Part shown: piece by piece, positions 1-11,170 of the stretch
How positions within the stretch are numbered: position 1 is the stretch's first letter
Layout: every line of letters begins with the position of its first letter
NCBI GenBank assembly: GCA_964030475.1
Contig: CAXIPT010000006.1
Location: 6,351,495 to 6,415,494, forward strand
DNA length: 64,000 nucleotides
From: Tethya wilhelma
Lineage: Eukaryota; Porifera; Demospongiae; Tethyida; Tethyidae
Direction: 5' to 3'
Made by a program: the position numbers and the translations under genes
Notes under the pieces: generated by a model
Databases searched by the model: none
The model's input: only the letters and a program-made list of their open reading frames with translations
What the model was told of the DNA's origin: nothing

Positions 1-889
1 GTCACACCAGGAGTGGACAAAACTGGACATCCAACTGTAGTCATATTGAAACAGATAGAAGCAAACTGAGAATCACTGAAACTCAAACATACCAAACTCA
101 ACAGAATCCATCACTGCAGGAGTACTGTTGCCTGCACAATTCTCAGCTGTGACATTCAAAGAATAGCTCACATTATAAGTGAGTAATAGTGTTGCACTAG
201 TGCCTGAGGTGTCTGCAACAGAAGGCGGAGTCTCTGGTGAGGTCTCAACTGTGTATCTGTCCACAGCTCCCCCACCATTATTGCTTGGAGGGTCCCAGGC
301 TATGTTAACAGTGACAGTGGTAGTTCCATTCTCAACAACTGCCACGGTCACATTCTCAGGAGGAGAGGGAACAGCTACATGAGAGACAAAAGTAACAGCC
401 ATGCACAGTAGAGTTCATGGGTAGCCATCATGTACATACTTGCAATAGTGATGTTCATCATCTGTACTGGGATAGTATCTCCAGTACATGATACTGTTTC
501 ATCTGTTGTAGCAGTGAGAGTGAGTGTGGACACAGCCATCATGGAAGTGTTGGATAGGAGAGTTGCAACAGCATTATTATCAAGAACAGGGATCAAAGTT
601 AGCTCAACAGGGGGTGGGGGTTGCACACTGCCAAGGTTAAACTCTGCCATAGAAGGTTCCATAAGAGCTGGTCTTGTAATTGCCCATTGTAAGAAAGCTC
701 CAGGAGGATCATGAGTACAAGTGAACCTGAGAACATCTCCAGGACAAGATATTGAACTAGTGCTGTTGGATGATAGTGCACAGTTACCTACCAACAAAGA
801 GACGTTTTAAAACATATGAGAATCATATAAATTCTATACTACTTGCCTATGTGGAAGAAAAGAAGGAACTCCAGCCACAAAACTTCCAT
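1..889 (-). CDS. Ig plus FN3 receptor gene, 5' part (partial, runs off window)
   Basis: Four exons can be read. Exon 1 (889-847) encodes a start Met and hydrophobic signal peptide MEVLWLEFLLFFHI. Exon 2 (787-440) is an Ig-like domain: Cys in SCPGDVLRFTC, Trp in FLQWAI, and a later VSCTGD. Exon 3 (374-93) is a fibronectin type III domain: a proline-rich start (PSPPENVTV), then IAWDPPSNNGG, and a YSLNVTAEN strand. Exon 4 starts at 34 and leaves the window. The introns are 59, 65 and 58 bp. Every exon boundary after exon 1 is phase 1, the usual state for shuffled extracellular Ig and FN3 modules. Intron 1 uses a GC donor (846-845); the others are GT-AG. Several N-glycosylation motifs fit a secreted or membrane receptor. 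Ligand and specific family are not recognisable. The transmembrane part, if any, lies outside the window. Confidence 0.72.
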
Positions 890-1244
890 ACGTGATTCTT
901 GGTTGTACTACTATAGGTCTACACAGTGCACTTGAATTGAGAAGATGAACAGTCTCGCGTGGGCGGGTCGACTTTAGACCGCACAAATTTTAATGCCTAG
1001 GCCTGATTCCCATACTCAGATCATAGATAATATAGTAGTCTATATTATCTATGCTCAGATCTGCAGACCTTGCAGCTTGAGTGGTACGCCGGTTCTTTGC
1101 GCGGATTGACTACACTGTATTAGTTTACGGAGCCTGATCTGCCACAGCCTAAAACTTTAATCATTGGTTGTACGAATTGTGTCATAGATATAAATTGTTG
1201 TGCTTGCAAAGTCATCTAGCTGCTACAGTTGCAAAAGAAGATTC
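890..1244. promoter_or_regulatory. Presumed bidirectional promoter between divergent Ig receptor genes
   Basis: This interval separates the minus-strand start codon at 889 from a plus-strand ATG at 1245. It holds no ORF of note. A near-perfect palindrome at about 1022-1053 (ATAGATAATATAG, a short spacer, then its complement) is the only marked structure. A promoter role is inferred from the gene arrangement alone; no core promoter motif was identified with confidence. Confidence 0.3.
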
Positions 1245-1265
1245 ATGGACAGATTTCTTGTCTTG
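1245..1265 (+). CDS. Candidate first exon (signal peptide start) of plus-strand Ig receptor gene
   Basis: ATG followed by six codons (MDRFLVL) ends in phase 0 at a good GTAAGA donor (1266). The exon at 18986 begins in phase 0 with SLTVVIYVAITAAF, so a joined reading would give a typical signal peptide. The intervening intron would be 17.7 kb, which is very long against the 58-65 bp introns next door, but it is filled with transposons. The linkage is inference from phase and sequence character only; an unannotated nearer first exon is equally possible. Confidence 0.35.
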
Positions 1266-1575
1266 GTAAGAGAAAAATACATGTATTAAATATTTTGAAT
1301 TGTGAATATCTCCAAGGCGCGGCTCGTGCTAGTATGCTTGCACCCAGCAGTTGGGTTTGGGCGTCCTGGCTTGACCCAGCTAGCACGGTCTCAACATAAA
1401 TTTGTATGCACCTGAGGCCAAGGAGGCATGAGGAGGCTACCTAGCTTTATCAAACCCTAAAGCTAATTGTTAGAACTTCATTTTTGTTTATTCGCATGTC
1501 CAGTGGCAGATCTAGGGGTGATCCAAGGTATTCATGGATCCCCCCTTTCAGCTGGGAGCTCATACAGTTACACAG

Positions 1576-1845
1576 CTGTACAGATCAAAAAGTTGTACCG
1601 AGGATCCCCCGTTTTCAAATACCGTAAACGTGGAAATTAAATTTGGTGGTTTGGTGGTTTGGCGGTCGGCGCAAAAACCGCCAAATTAAATGCGTGTAAA
1701 CTGTTTTTCGCTGTACAGATCAAAAAGTTGTACCGAGGATCCCCCGTTTTCAAATACCGTAAACGTGGAAATTAAATTTGGTGGTTTGGTGGTTTGGCGG
1801 TCGGCGCAAAAACCGCCAAATTAAATGCGTGTAAACTGTTTTTCG
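1576..1845. repeat. Two tandem 135-bp units
   Basis: Units 1576-1710 and 1711-1845 are almost identical. Each contains TACCGTAAACGTGGAAATT and an inner hairpin (AAATTTGG followed by CGCCAAATT), so each unit looks like one end of a TACCGTA-type MITE that was duplicated in tandem. No coding content. Confidence 0.8.
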
Positions 1846-1855
1846 CTCTATTGCA

Positions 1856-2387
1856 ATAGACCTTATGCAATTGACGTCACAACTTAGAAACCGCGCATGC
1901 GTTGCTAACGCCGCCATTTTGAAGGGCAAATTTAGCATGGAAGTACAGCAGCAATACAAGACAGTGACAGCTTGTTCGAAGAATTTATGAAGTAAAACCG
2001 TTGGGACAGTGAACTAACATACGCTCGATTACCTCCACTCAGACAGCCCTAAAGACTTGCAAAGTGATCCTTGAGCAGCGGCAGCTAAAATAGCTAGCAG
2101 ACGGTGACAAAAATAGCAGTTCTTTGCTCTGTATCATAATCTTCGTGTCGTGGTTGGTATTGCTGCTTCCACGCTCTGGGCTAGCTATATTCTGTCTTGG
2201 TAGTTGTGAACTACCAAAGATGCCTAATCATACAAAATGCACTATCAGTTCACTTGTAAAGCAACGATTTGTTTGCCTTCCGTATGTCAGCCATTATTTT
2301 TTTGCCCTTCAAAATGGCGGCAGTAGCAACGCATCCGGTGTTGCTATGAAAATTTTGACGTAAAATAACGTAATTGCATAAGGTCTA
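1856..2387. mobile_element. MITE with about 85-bp terminal inverted repeats (ATAGACCTTATGCAATT)
   Basis: The left end (from 1856) and right end (to 2387) are imperfect inverted repeats including GCAATTGACGTCA, the GCATGCGTTGC segment and the GCCATTTTGAAGGGCAAA segment. The interior shows no transposase. A diverged reverse-oriented copy of its left half lies at 16225-16430. The immediate flank is TA-rich and a short TA duplication is possible. Confidence 0.72.
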
Positions 2388-2982
2388 TAGACCTTATACA
2401 GTAAGCTCATGAATATGCTAATCAGTACAAGCTAGTTATTTTAGATACGGAAGTAGAGAGATAATTTCTTGCGTCAATTTTTGCAAAGCAAATCAAACCG
2501 GATATGGGCGGTCATCTTACCGTTCTGTCAACAGAGAAGGGCCAGACATGAGAGTTTTCTCGAAAAGAAGCAACTGAACCGTCCAGGTCGCCGCAGTTTG
2601 CTGCCTGACAGCTGCCTAGGGCGCTTTGGAGAGCGCTTTTTAGCTCCATAAAACTTTTCGTATTCGAAGTAGAAAGAAAATCTCGATGTCAGGCCCTGCC
2701 AAACCAAGGTAGGTTTTCTGTGTATCAGCGCTCTGGATAGCGCAGTCATGCTACTTGGAAAAAACTGACGCAGAAAATTTATTTTGACCGTAGTTCACTG
2801 TAGCACTCAGCAGAAAAGCTGTGAAAACTAGATTTTTTACTTTCCAAGAACAAACTGACTACTACTGTACTTCTGAATAGGAAGAGTTTTGATCATACAG
2901 TTCTGTTGCTAGATATTGGTAGATTTTTTGTGCTCATAAATTATTCATATCAATGATCTTGCACTTTGTACCCCGTAACCTT
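2388..2982. other. Intronic/intergenic sequence without gene
   Basis: The short ORFs on both strands lack domain character and splice support. AT-rich sequence with scattered short inverted repeats. Nothing assignable. Confidence 0.4.
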
Positions 2983-3605
2983 GTGCAATGGACCGTATTC
3001 ATAATTATTTTTCAAACTAACGCGCACCACGCTGAGGGGTACTTTTTAGCGCTCCAGCTGCCTATGGATTTTACAGTTTTCAGAGAAAATTTGCACAAGA
3101 AAAGGACAGTTCTGAGACTGATTTGAGAGTTTACCTGAAACAGCTACGCAAGAAGAACCAGGCAAGTCTTTCTTGGAAAATATTAGCCTTCTTTGTAGAG
3201 TGTAATCCAGCTCACAGTCACAGCGCTTTCTTGGATAACCATTTCTGTGACTTTCCAGCTAACAGCTACTAAGGAAGCTTTGTTTCTGTTCTTGAACAGC
3301 TGCACAAGCTTTACTCAGACCTAAACTATTAGCAGAGTGTGGTTTTGTTAGATAGGCTGGGCTACAAGCACTTCCAGGAAGCTGACAATAAGTAGGAGTT
3401 GATAAGTGCTTGTGGTAAAATGTCTACTGCTTAGGATCAGCAGCAGATATCCACATTTTGACAGTTTTGACTACCCCTTGTTTTTTTTCTTGTGTTAGAG
3501 CAAAAAAGTGAATTCTGAAGGTACAGACAATATCCAAAAGGCTAAGCGCTTGGCCATACTTACCAAAGAACAGTTATTGTGTCGTTCAAAAGCTCAAAAG
3601 GTGAG
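2983..3605 (+). pseudogene. Remnant 5' end of a transposon related to the element at 56028, with two exon-like pieces
   Basis: The start (TGTGCAATGGACCGTAT, then a GCGCACCAC and GGGGTAC stretch) matches 56027-56090, the left end of the SWIM/YqaJ-carrying transposon. Downstream, about 3076-3161 can encode a basic peptide ending YLKQLRKKNQ before a possible GC donor. Then 3500-3601, preceded by a long pyrimidine tract ending TTAG and followed by GTGAGT, encodes 34 codons starting SKKVNSEGTDNIQKAKR. These could be exons of the element's own gene or of an unknown host gene; no domain is recognised and the rest of the element is missing. Confidence 0.35.
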
Positions 3606-4789
3606 TATGAGTTAGCAAACCTACCAGTCTAAGATTTCTTGCTTTTTCTTTGTGCGTGCTAATGGCCCTTTTTATCAAAAATCAGCAGATATTTGCCTAT
3701 AGTAGCACTGTTAAAGACTCAGAAGTCAATAAAAAGTTAGTTGTCGAGGGTAAAAAGTCAAGAAAACATAGCTGCTTGTTTTCCCGGCAAAGACGCGCGT
3801 TATTGTCGCCCACGCATTTCGCAAACAAGATTTTTGACGTAAGGCACATGAGAAGTTTTACCAGGCCTTCCCCTCCTTTTTCCTCGTGCATATTTTTGGG
3901 GAAGGCCTGGGTACTAGGCTAAGCAATTGGATCATGCTACTTAGTCATGCTGTATACATTTTCAAGTACACTTTAGTTCATTTGTCCCACATCCTGCTGG
4001 TTAATATAAGCTTTCATTTTTATGTGTGTTGTATAGTTGACGTAACATCAATTATTATTGTTTGCTACATAGCAATGTTAACGGCTCGCCCCTTTGATGT
4101 TCAACATTGTCACTAGTTATTATTGGGGTGAGCATGAGCGAGCCCCACATAAGCGTGTCGAATGAGTGGTTTGTATGTCTGTATATATATATATATATAT
4201 ATAGTGATGTAATCGTCCGACCGACCGCTTTCCGTATATTTGAACTATATTCTAATTGTTCCAAATTAACCGCATGCCATGCCACGTGTCTATGAAAAAT
4301 TGTAAAGCCCTCAAAATATTGTAGACACTTGCCTCACACTGGGCAGATCGTCCGGGCACTGAGAAGTGTTTATGTACAGTAGGATTGGCACAGCAAAAAG
4401 CCATATAGAGCAAGTTTTACTCCAGGTGGCAACAACCTACATGAAGGTAAGCTCATTGTATTGCTATGTTTATCCGCTAAAGTCAGACATTTTACTTGTA
4501 TATGAGCGCAGTGCCAACCTGGCAGCAAGCAGAATAGCACAATATCAGCTGAATTAACTACTGCAGTAATGTTGAGTGTATGGATGGATGCCAATACTGC
4601 TGGATAGTGAGAGCAGAAGCTAGAACAGCTGTGAGAGGTTGCTGATGATAACTCTGAATACAATAACCACTGCAGTATAAATATTGGGTGTATGTATCTA
4701 CAACTGCTGATAAATCAGAATACAACAGCTGAGCTGAGATGCATGATGTTGAGATCCCTGATTGGCCACAAGAACTGCTGACTTGAGCC
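3606..4789. other. Gene-poor interval with a terminal hairpin and TA repeat
   Basis: Contains a hairpin at about 3862-3921 (CCAGGCCTTCCCC pairing with GGGGAAGGCCTGG) that resembles a terminal module of the AGCCTCG family, and a (TA)n microsatellite at about 4181-4202. ORFs here are short and unsupported. Confidence 0.4.
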
Positions 4790-5180
4790 CTGCCTGAGGA
4801 CTATATATTTATCGTGAAAATTTGGACCTGCAAAAACCCGCTATGCGGTAATTAAGCCTCGGCGTGTGTATAGCACGTGCAGAGGATTATGGTAGTCGTT
4901 TTGTCTGTGTGTATGTCTGTTACTAAATTATCTGAAGAATGGCACGCTCATTAATTGAGATTATTTTGAAATTTGACATGTAGAATCTTGCAAAACGCTA
5001 TAGTTTCTGAAATCTGAGGTTTTTGTGCTTCTTTGAGTGCTTAGCTTCAAACCGCACCCATTGATCACGCCCCATGCACAGTGTGTGTTATCTAGAAATA
5101 CAATTGAGCTTGGAGTGGATGTGCTGGGCCAGTTTCAGATGTCTTAGCTGCTTGTCTAGGTAAGTAACTCAAGAGAGATA
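4790..5180 (+). repeat. Dispersed repeat, AAGCCTCGG family, copy 1
   Basis: Begins near TAATTAAGCCTCGG and a GAGGATTA(T/C)GGTAGTC motif and continues through TTTGAAATTTGACATG, CTGAGGTTTTTGTGCTTC and a TTATCTAGAAATAC end. Related copies: 17020-17340 (same orientation), 33290-33480 and 52260-52620 (reversed), with short pieces near 28140 and 61185. No ORF. Class is unknown; a degenerate non-autonomous element is the simplest reading. Confidence 0.65.
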
Positions 5181-5515
5181 TTACTAGCTTTGAGAACTAT
5201 TATGCATGATAGTACTGCATTGTTTAGTATCACTGAGTGAACTTTAGTATCACTGCATGCCAGACTGACATACTAGCTACTCAGTAGCTGATGAGAGACC
5301 AGTCTCTGTAGTTCAGCCCCATATCAGTGTGAAACAAGCATCAGCAGTGTAACTGTTCAAATTTTAAATAAATTTCCAATTTAAACTGAGTTCCCCATTA
5401 TAGGCTGGCCCACAGCAACATCCTTCCTGCACTGAAACCAAATTGGAAGTTATTTGAAGATGCTCAGCTAGCATGGAATAGACTAGGCTGTGCGCCTAAT
5501 CTGCTCACTTGGGTC

Positions 5516-6080
5516 TCAATACTCGTAGTCTTCTTTTATGCACATTGTCATACATGCATGTTTAGTTTTGCATTCTATATGAGTGCGCTGAGGCTTGTGC
5601 ATCAGTGGTGCTTTCATTCTGTATGAAGTTTTCCAGAAGAATTCTTTGAGCCTTTGCATCAGGGTATGAAAGGAGAAGGTTAGATCAAGACACGTATTGG
5701 GAACTTTATTCCACAGTTTAACTACCCTGTTAAAGTAAAAGCTCTTGTCAAGCAGTGTACGAGAACGGTTTGTCCTGAGTTTGTTTTGATATGCTTGTCT
5801 TGTGTTGGTAGCAACAAAGCTAACATGATCAAACATGTTCATATTGTTATCATTGTCTTGCATACTCTTAACCAAGAATAGTATATCTTGTGATTCAAGC
5901 CAGCTGACAAGGCTTAATTGGTCTAGGGAAATGAGCCTGTCCTTGGTATGATCATTTACTATAAACTTAGTGGCCTTTCTCTGAACTCTCCTTTATAAAT
6001 CTGGGATGCCACAGAGGGCCACAATAACTGAATTGCATTCGAACAAGGGAGAAGTACAAAGCTTTTCTTTAGGTGGGTGT
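5516..6080 (-). pseudogene. 3' end of a non-LTR retrotransposon reverse transcriptase
   Basis: The minus strand reads, across small frame breaks, FSYCGPLWHP, then a DHVSFVATNTRQAYQNK stretch and a conserved C-terminal block FNRVVKLWNKVPNTC. This fits the C-terminal tail downstream of the RT domain in LINE ORF2 proteins (Jockey/CR1/L2-like), where VWN(S/K)LP is typical. The catalytic RT core is absent (5' truncated). The last segment (LMHKPQ) recurs at 52720-52745 and its mirror, so the element is repeated. Confidence 0.65.
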
Positions 6081-6136
6081 TCGCAGTTGTAGGAGAAAGA
6101 ACTCTACAGATTAGGAAAAGTGATCGATAAGCTTAA

Positions 6137-6519
6137 AGGCGCAGTCACACGGAAGTAATTACGGCGCCATTTTTTTTGAATTCCGGGCCCAAAAATCAAA
6201 AACTTAATCTGATTGGTTGAAATATGTCATCAGAATGTAACTATTTTGCACAGTTATGGAGAATTGCATATTATTTGTCCGCGTGTTTGTGATCGAGAAC
6301 GCGTAGATTTAGCGTTCAAAACCGGTACAGTTAGGGAAAGTAGCTAGGTAAGCTAGCAAAGTAGCAAAGAGTAATGCTAGAGCTTTTCATGAGCGTTGAC
6401 AGTATTTGAAGAGCGTGGAGACACATACTAGCGCTGGTCTATATTCTGTGCGCAGGAATTACGTGCATAATAAGGCTTCATTATGTCACGTAAGAGCTAG
6501 AGCCCGTGCGACTGCGCCT
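6137..6519. mobile_element. TTAA-flanked MITE (AGGCGCAGTCACACGG TIR)
   Basis: The ends AGGCGCAGTCACACGG and CCGTGCGACTGCGCCT are inverted repeats, flanked on both sides by TTAA (6133-6136 and 6520-6523). TTAA duplication is characteristic of piggyBac and Kolobok transposons, which could mobilise it. No ORF of its own. A partial relative of the left half lies at about 9514-9690. Confidence 0.72.
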
Positions 6520-6571
6520 TTAATACATGTCTGCTTTTTGTCCTTCACTAGTATGCCAAGTTCTAGTTGTT

Positions 6572-8200
6572 GGGTAATTCCATATCAAACTAACACGCAA
6601 AAATAACACACCCTTAAGAGGTTAAAGGTCAGCTACGATGACATTTTAGCAGAGATTACGAGAAAACGAAACAATTTTTTTCAAAAATATTGATATCCCA
6701 AATTGGTTACCTTAATGTGATGAAACAATAAAAATTGGGCTTTGGGCCGACTTTATGTGATAGGAGATATAAGATTTTTTAAGTACAGCAAGGAGTATTA
6801 ATGAATTTGTACAAAAATATGATCCCAAAAATATACCTATATGTGTACAATCTGTATAAAAGTGTCTAGCAGGTTTCATTTGAGCATAGCTCACCAAGTT
6901 GATGGATATTTGGAAGGCCATTCAGGACTTCAGAGCATTCAGTCTGTATGGTAGGAATCTTGCAGAAAAAATTCCACAAACCAATTGTGATACACAAAAT
7001 CATGTAACTGAGCTTTGATTTACTTCATAACATATAGTACACCATACCTGTCTTGGATAGTGACTATTATAATATTGGTACATATATTATGCCAGATAGT
7101 GAAAATAGTCCAAAATTGAGCTTCATACAATATCTGCGTAATACACTCCAGAATATTTTCATGATGTTATTATAATAAAATTTAATGAATGAATCTGACT
7201 ACATGTACAGCTTAATTGTGTAGCTAATTGCCGGTAATTATGATCATTCTGCAATAGTGCAGCAAGCAGGCTAGTAACTCTCACCTCTTTTGGTATTATA
7301 ATTAGCTAGAGTATGGCAACCAGTGAGCACTCCAGTTCCAGGCTAAAGTTCTGTGTGCTTGCACATGTTCAATGACATCAATTGGTAAAGGTCATCAAAA
7401 TCAAATATATGAGAAATATGGCCTAACTGGAACAATTACTGCCAAATTGGCACTTTTTTTAAATTGCGTGCAATGATGCTTAATTGGCTGCTACTTCCAC
7501 AATTTTTGGCCATGCACAGTTACATACCTTTTTTTTTTTGTTTAGATAAGTAGCAAAAGATTATTAAGTTCAAATTAGTTTGGCCAGTTAACAGACAAGA
7601 AAACTCTAGCTGTTACTGATTGAAATATGACTGCATGTTGCAATTGAGAGTAAAACCTAGAAACTGACTATAGATAGCTCTAGACAGAAGATAAGGCTAT
7701 TATGGTATGCTATTTTTGTACATTATACTAACTTGCTTGTTTGTACTTAAAATCTTATATCTCCTGTTGCATCAGTCGGCCCAAAACCCAGTTGTTATAG
7801 CATCATCATAACGAATTTGGGATATCAATAATTTTGAAAAATTTTGCTTTGTTTTCTTGTAATCCCTGCTTAAATGTTATCGTAGCTGACCTTTAACCTC
7901 TCATGGGGTCTTAATTATATTTATCTGAAAGAGAATTTCATGCCAAATAAAATGGTGCATGTTAGACATTCATACCATGTACTAATAAAGAGTAATGATT
8001 ATTTAAGTGTTAAGTGGTAGGCAAATATTCATCAAAAATTTCAATTTTCAAGCAGGCATTTTGTGGAAACCGTACAACATATCATGCCAAAATTTTCACC
8101 ACTTGATAAGTTTATCATAATTATTATACTTATGACCCAAGTTTGGTTTTAATCTGAAGGGTGTGTCATTTTTGCGTGTTAGTTTGATATGGAATTACCC
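6572..8200. mobile_element. GGGTAATTCC foldback element, 1.63 kb
   Basis: The outer ends GGGTAATTCCATATCAAAC and its complement enclose arms that pair over roughly 200 bp (for example AAGGTCAGCTACGATGAC with GTTATCGTAGCTGACCTT, and the GATATAAGATTTTTTAAG segment). The interior is AT-rich without transposase. The 4-bp flanks (TGTT and TGAC) agree only partly, unlike the clean duplications of the two sister elements at 34320 and 49621. Confidence 0.72.
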
Positions 8201-8242
8201 TGACATTTTGAAGATAAACTAATTGTATTGCCACAAATTTGA

Positions 8243-9262
8243 TATCATACGTACGGTAGTACGTATAGTAGGAATGGGCCGACTGTCCCATTGACACAAT
8301 ACAAAATGTTCATGCTTGTAAACTTTCAGGGAAAGAAAGCTAAGCCTTCAAATGCATTTAATAGCCTCCCCCAGACAGTTTGCTTACTGTATTGACCAAG
8401 AAAACTGACAGAAAGTTTCTGGAGCACTCTGGAGAGAGCGCTGGCGAGAAGCCACAACAGTGCAATTTTGTTCTCCCCTTCCTTCCTTCCTTCCTTCCTA
8501 ACTGACTTACTTGAACGCGATTTCCAGACAAACAAAAGGCATTGAGCCAACTTTGATCATATAGTGGGACTTCATTTGATGCACAGTACGTCCTTTTCGA
8601 CTCGTTTGCTGGCGAAAAGGCAGCAAACAAAATCTAGGCAGCTTTGAAACTCTCAATATAAAATACTGTACTTTTTATTTAGCCTTTTGATGTAGGTAAA
8701 GGTCGTCTATTAGTTAGCCTTTTATATTATGTAGGCAAAGGTCGTCAATAGAACATGTGGTTGCATGCATATAATGCGCATGCGCATCAAATGCACATTT
8801 GTGTTGTAGAGACTGACTAGTCTCTGCTATATGATTCTTTCCATGCAATTGAGCACCTTAGTGTTTAAAAAAGTGAATGAACAAGTATAATAAAAATTTT
8901 ATAAAAATGAGAAGTGTAGGAATGGACAGTGCAGTAAAAAGCAATGAAACAAGGCAAGCAAGAGTCTCTGAATTTCGGAACATGACTACTTCATTTTTTG
9001 TACTCAACTCTCATACGCTACTGTGTACCTACACTCTAGCATGCTTGTTACTTTATCTAAATTAATCAAGTGATTGCTTGCATTGACTCATGAGCCAAAT
9101 GGCTGATAATCATCATTGAATGATGGAATTCAAACTTACAATTGACTCATGAAAATGAAGTAGTCATGTGCCGAAATTCAGAGACTCTTGCTTGCCTTGT
9201 TTCATTGCTTTTTACCGCACTGTCCATTCCTACACTTCTCATTTTTATAAAATTTTTATTAT
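8243..9262 (+). repeat. 1-kb dispersed element (GTAGGAATGGGC family), copy 1
   Basis: Starts with the palindrome TACGTACGGTAGTACGTA and GTAGGAATGGGCC, carries a (CTTC)n tract near 8473, and ends in a large hairpin: 8877-9010 pairs with about 9150-9262. The second copy is 30349-31290. An inverted, shortened copy is 28810-29445, and fragments lie at 43715-43885 and 46655-46757. The small ORFs inside are mirror readings of the hairpin, so no coding function is supported. Mechanism unknown. Confidence 0.7.
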
Positions 9263-9513
9263 ACTTTATTATAGCTTAGCTGCTGATGAGACTTCTGAGG
9301 CTTGTTTAGCATTCTGAGTGAGTGCATGACATTTCCCCGAATTGAGCCGAAGGAAATTGTTCCGGCACCATACCTCAATCTCATACAGGTCAATTTGTAA
9401 CAGGGTAGGATCAATGGAGGAGTGGATTTGTTTGAGCAGTTTAACATCATCTGCAAAAAGCAGACTATCGGAGAAGTTTACAGGCTCCTTGGAGTGTAGG
9501 TCATTTATAAAGA

Positions 9514-9690
9514 TTAAAGGTGCTCTTCACGGAAGTGATTTTAGTTTGATTTTGCACCCCAAAAATCAATTTTCAAATCTGATGGTCGTGTATACCTCAT
9601 CAGAATGCAATTATTTCGTATTATTCCAAATGTTGCAAATGTCCACATGTCTGGTTTCAGCGAATAAAACGTTCGAAAGCCAAGGAGTAA
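9514..9690 (+). repeat. Partial copy of the 6137-6519 MITE
   Basis: Shares the order TTAAAGG, CACGGAAGT, CCCAAAAATCA, AATCTGAT and CATCAGAATG with the left half of the TTAA-flanked MITE, with many substitutions. The right end was not found. Confidence 0.5.
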
Positions 9691-10215
9691 AAGTGAAGGG
9701 GAGGCAAAAAGAAACTTGATAGCTCAAGAAGCAAACGTATTCAAGTTCCAGGAGCCTTACATAGCCAACGAATGGAGTTGAGAGCACACTGGTGCTACCT
9801 TAGTCTCGTTCCCAGACTCAGAACTTCTCATAGTGACGCAAACTTTTTTTGCTACTGACTGTCTTTTAGATAAATGTGAAGCGCTTACCATTTGCTGGCT
9901 GCTGTGAGCACTCCAAGCTGAGCAGCCTGGCATTTTTGTCCAAAACTGCTGTAGTCGGCACTAACTTGTACACATGTGTATACTTGTGATCTATTTGTGA
10001 CTTCATTACCGTAGACTCGGGTTATTAGGTGCACTTTGTTATTAAGCGCACATTCACTATTAGGCGCATATAAACTTCTTACACTTACCTTTGATAACAA
10101 GCGCAAAGTTTATAAATTGGATGTTCATGTAGTTTTCTAAGCCTGACAGCCATGAACAACCCTTTCTTTCACTATTTGGCGTTCCATTTCACTTAGAAAA
10201 GGCAGCTTTTCACCT

Positions 10216-10251
10216 AGCCTCGTTCCCAGGCCCCCAAAAAAGAGGGCCTGG
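10216..10251. repeat. Short AGCCTCG-family terminal piece
   Basis: AGCCTCGTTCCCAGGCCC followed by a short loop and GGGCCTGG. This is one hairpin terminus of the family described at 15207; the rest of the element is missing. Confidence 0.5.
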
Positions 10252-10745
10252 CGTCTATTGACTGCGTATGCGCGTATTTGTAGCGAAAAAGAAATTGATC
10301 TACAGTCCTACCTGGATTGGCTACTGCTGCTTTTTCACTCTTTTCTTCTGGAAATATATCAAGTAAGTGCTTGGAANTGTATTGCGCATTTTGCTTTTAC
10401 TCGCGTAATAGTACTACGTGGTCAGCTGTTATTACAAGCCTAAGTAGCTCGCGTAATGCGCATTTAATACTGTAAGGTTTCTGTTTACAACCCATTTATA
10501 GTAACAAAACACCGCTTATATAGTGACACAGTTCCTTTAATTTTCTGTATAACCATAGATAATATATTACACACCCGGGATTGGCAACTGAATAAATTAA
10601 TATCATTAGCGCGTCCACTCCGAAGAACTTCCGGTTTCCTTTGAAAAAAGCGCGCGCGTTTAGCAGCTGGCAGCTGCTGTGTAGTACTATGCAAACTCAG
10701 TGGTATTTGAGACAAAGTGTTTTTACCACAAATTGGTTGTTGCAG

Positions 10746-10858
10746 GAAGTGATAAATGTTCCACTGTACATTGCAACATTTGTAATTGCAGCTGCTATAT
10801 GTATCATTCTGAATATCCTATTTATTCAGTGTTGCTTAAACAAAAAAAAAAACATGTA
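10746..10858 (+). CDS. Possible transmembrane exon inside the 10553-12047 element
   Basis: Follows an acceptor-like GGTTGTTGCAG and reads in phase 0 EVINVP, then the hydrophobic helix LYIATFVIAAAICIILNILF, then a short basic tail (CCLNKKKNM) and a stop. This is the layout of the last exon of a type I receptor, and the neighbouring Ig genes are such receptors. It lies within a transposable element, so a captured or fortuitous exon is likely; no upstream coding exon in the element was found. Confidence 0.3.
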
Positions 10859-10925
10859 AAATTCAACCTCAAGTACAAGCAGGGTATAACACATCGCAGT
10901 GTGCATGCACATAATGATATTAAAC

Positions 10926-11170
10926 TTCTTCAAGTCCGGAATGGCATGATTGAAGACAGTGGTTTTTGATTGGTTCTGAGTTGGCAGCCAATGTGCACTT
11001 TCTGTCACAAAGCAAAAACAAAGCCTTGTCAGTGGTCGATGAGAACTGAGTTACATGCCATGGATGAGGTACACCACATGTCATTAGCTTGGAACAGAGA
11101 TCATTAACTGTTAGAGTATCACTCCTTGTGTACACCGAGAGTGGCAAAGACACAGTCAGTTTCAGGGGAA
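10926..11170 (-). other. Exon-like open segment, unknown protein
   Basis: The minus strand reads without stops through LKLTVSLPLSVYTRS, then a Cys-containing stretch CGVPHPWHVTQFSST and ALFLLCD. The composition looks protein-like rather than random, but no family is recognised. Being inside the 10553-12047 element, it may be a captured fragment. Confidence 0.3.

Noticed and set aside
4055..4295. Tyr-Ile repeat peptides
   Set aside because: Translation of a TA microsatellite near 4181-4202.
8326..9065. ORFs repeated at 8.3-9.1 kb and 30.8-31.4 kb
   Set aside because: Belong to the repeated GTAGGAATGGGC element and its hairpin; mirror readings without domain support.
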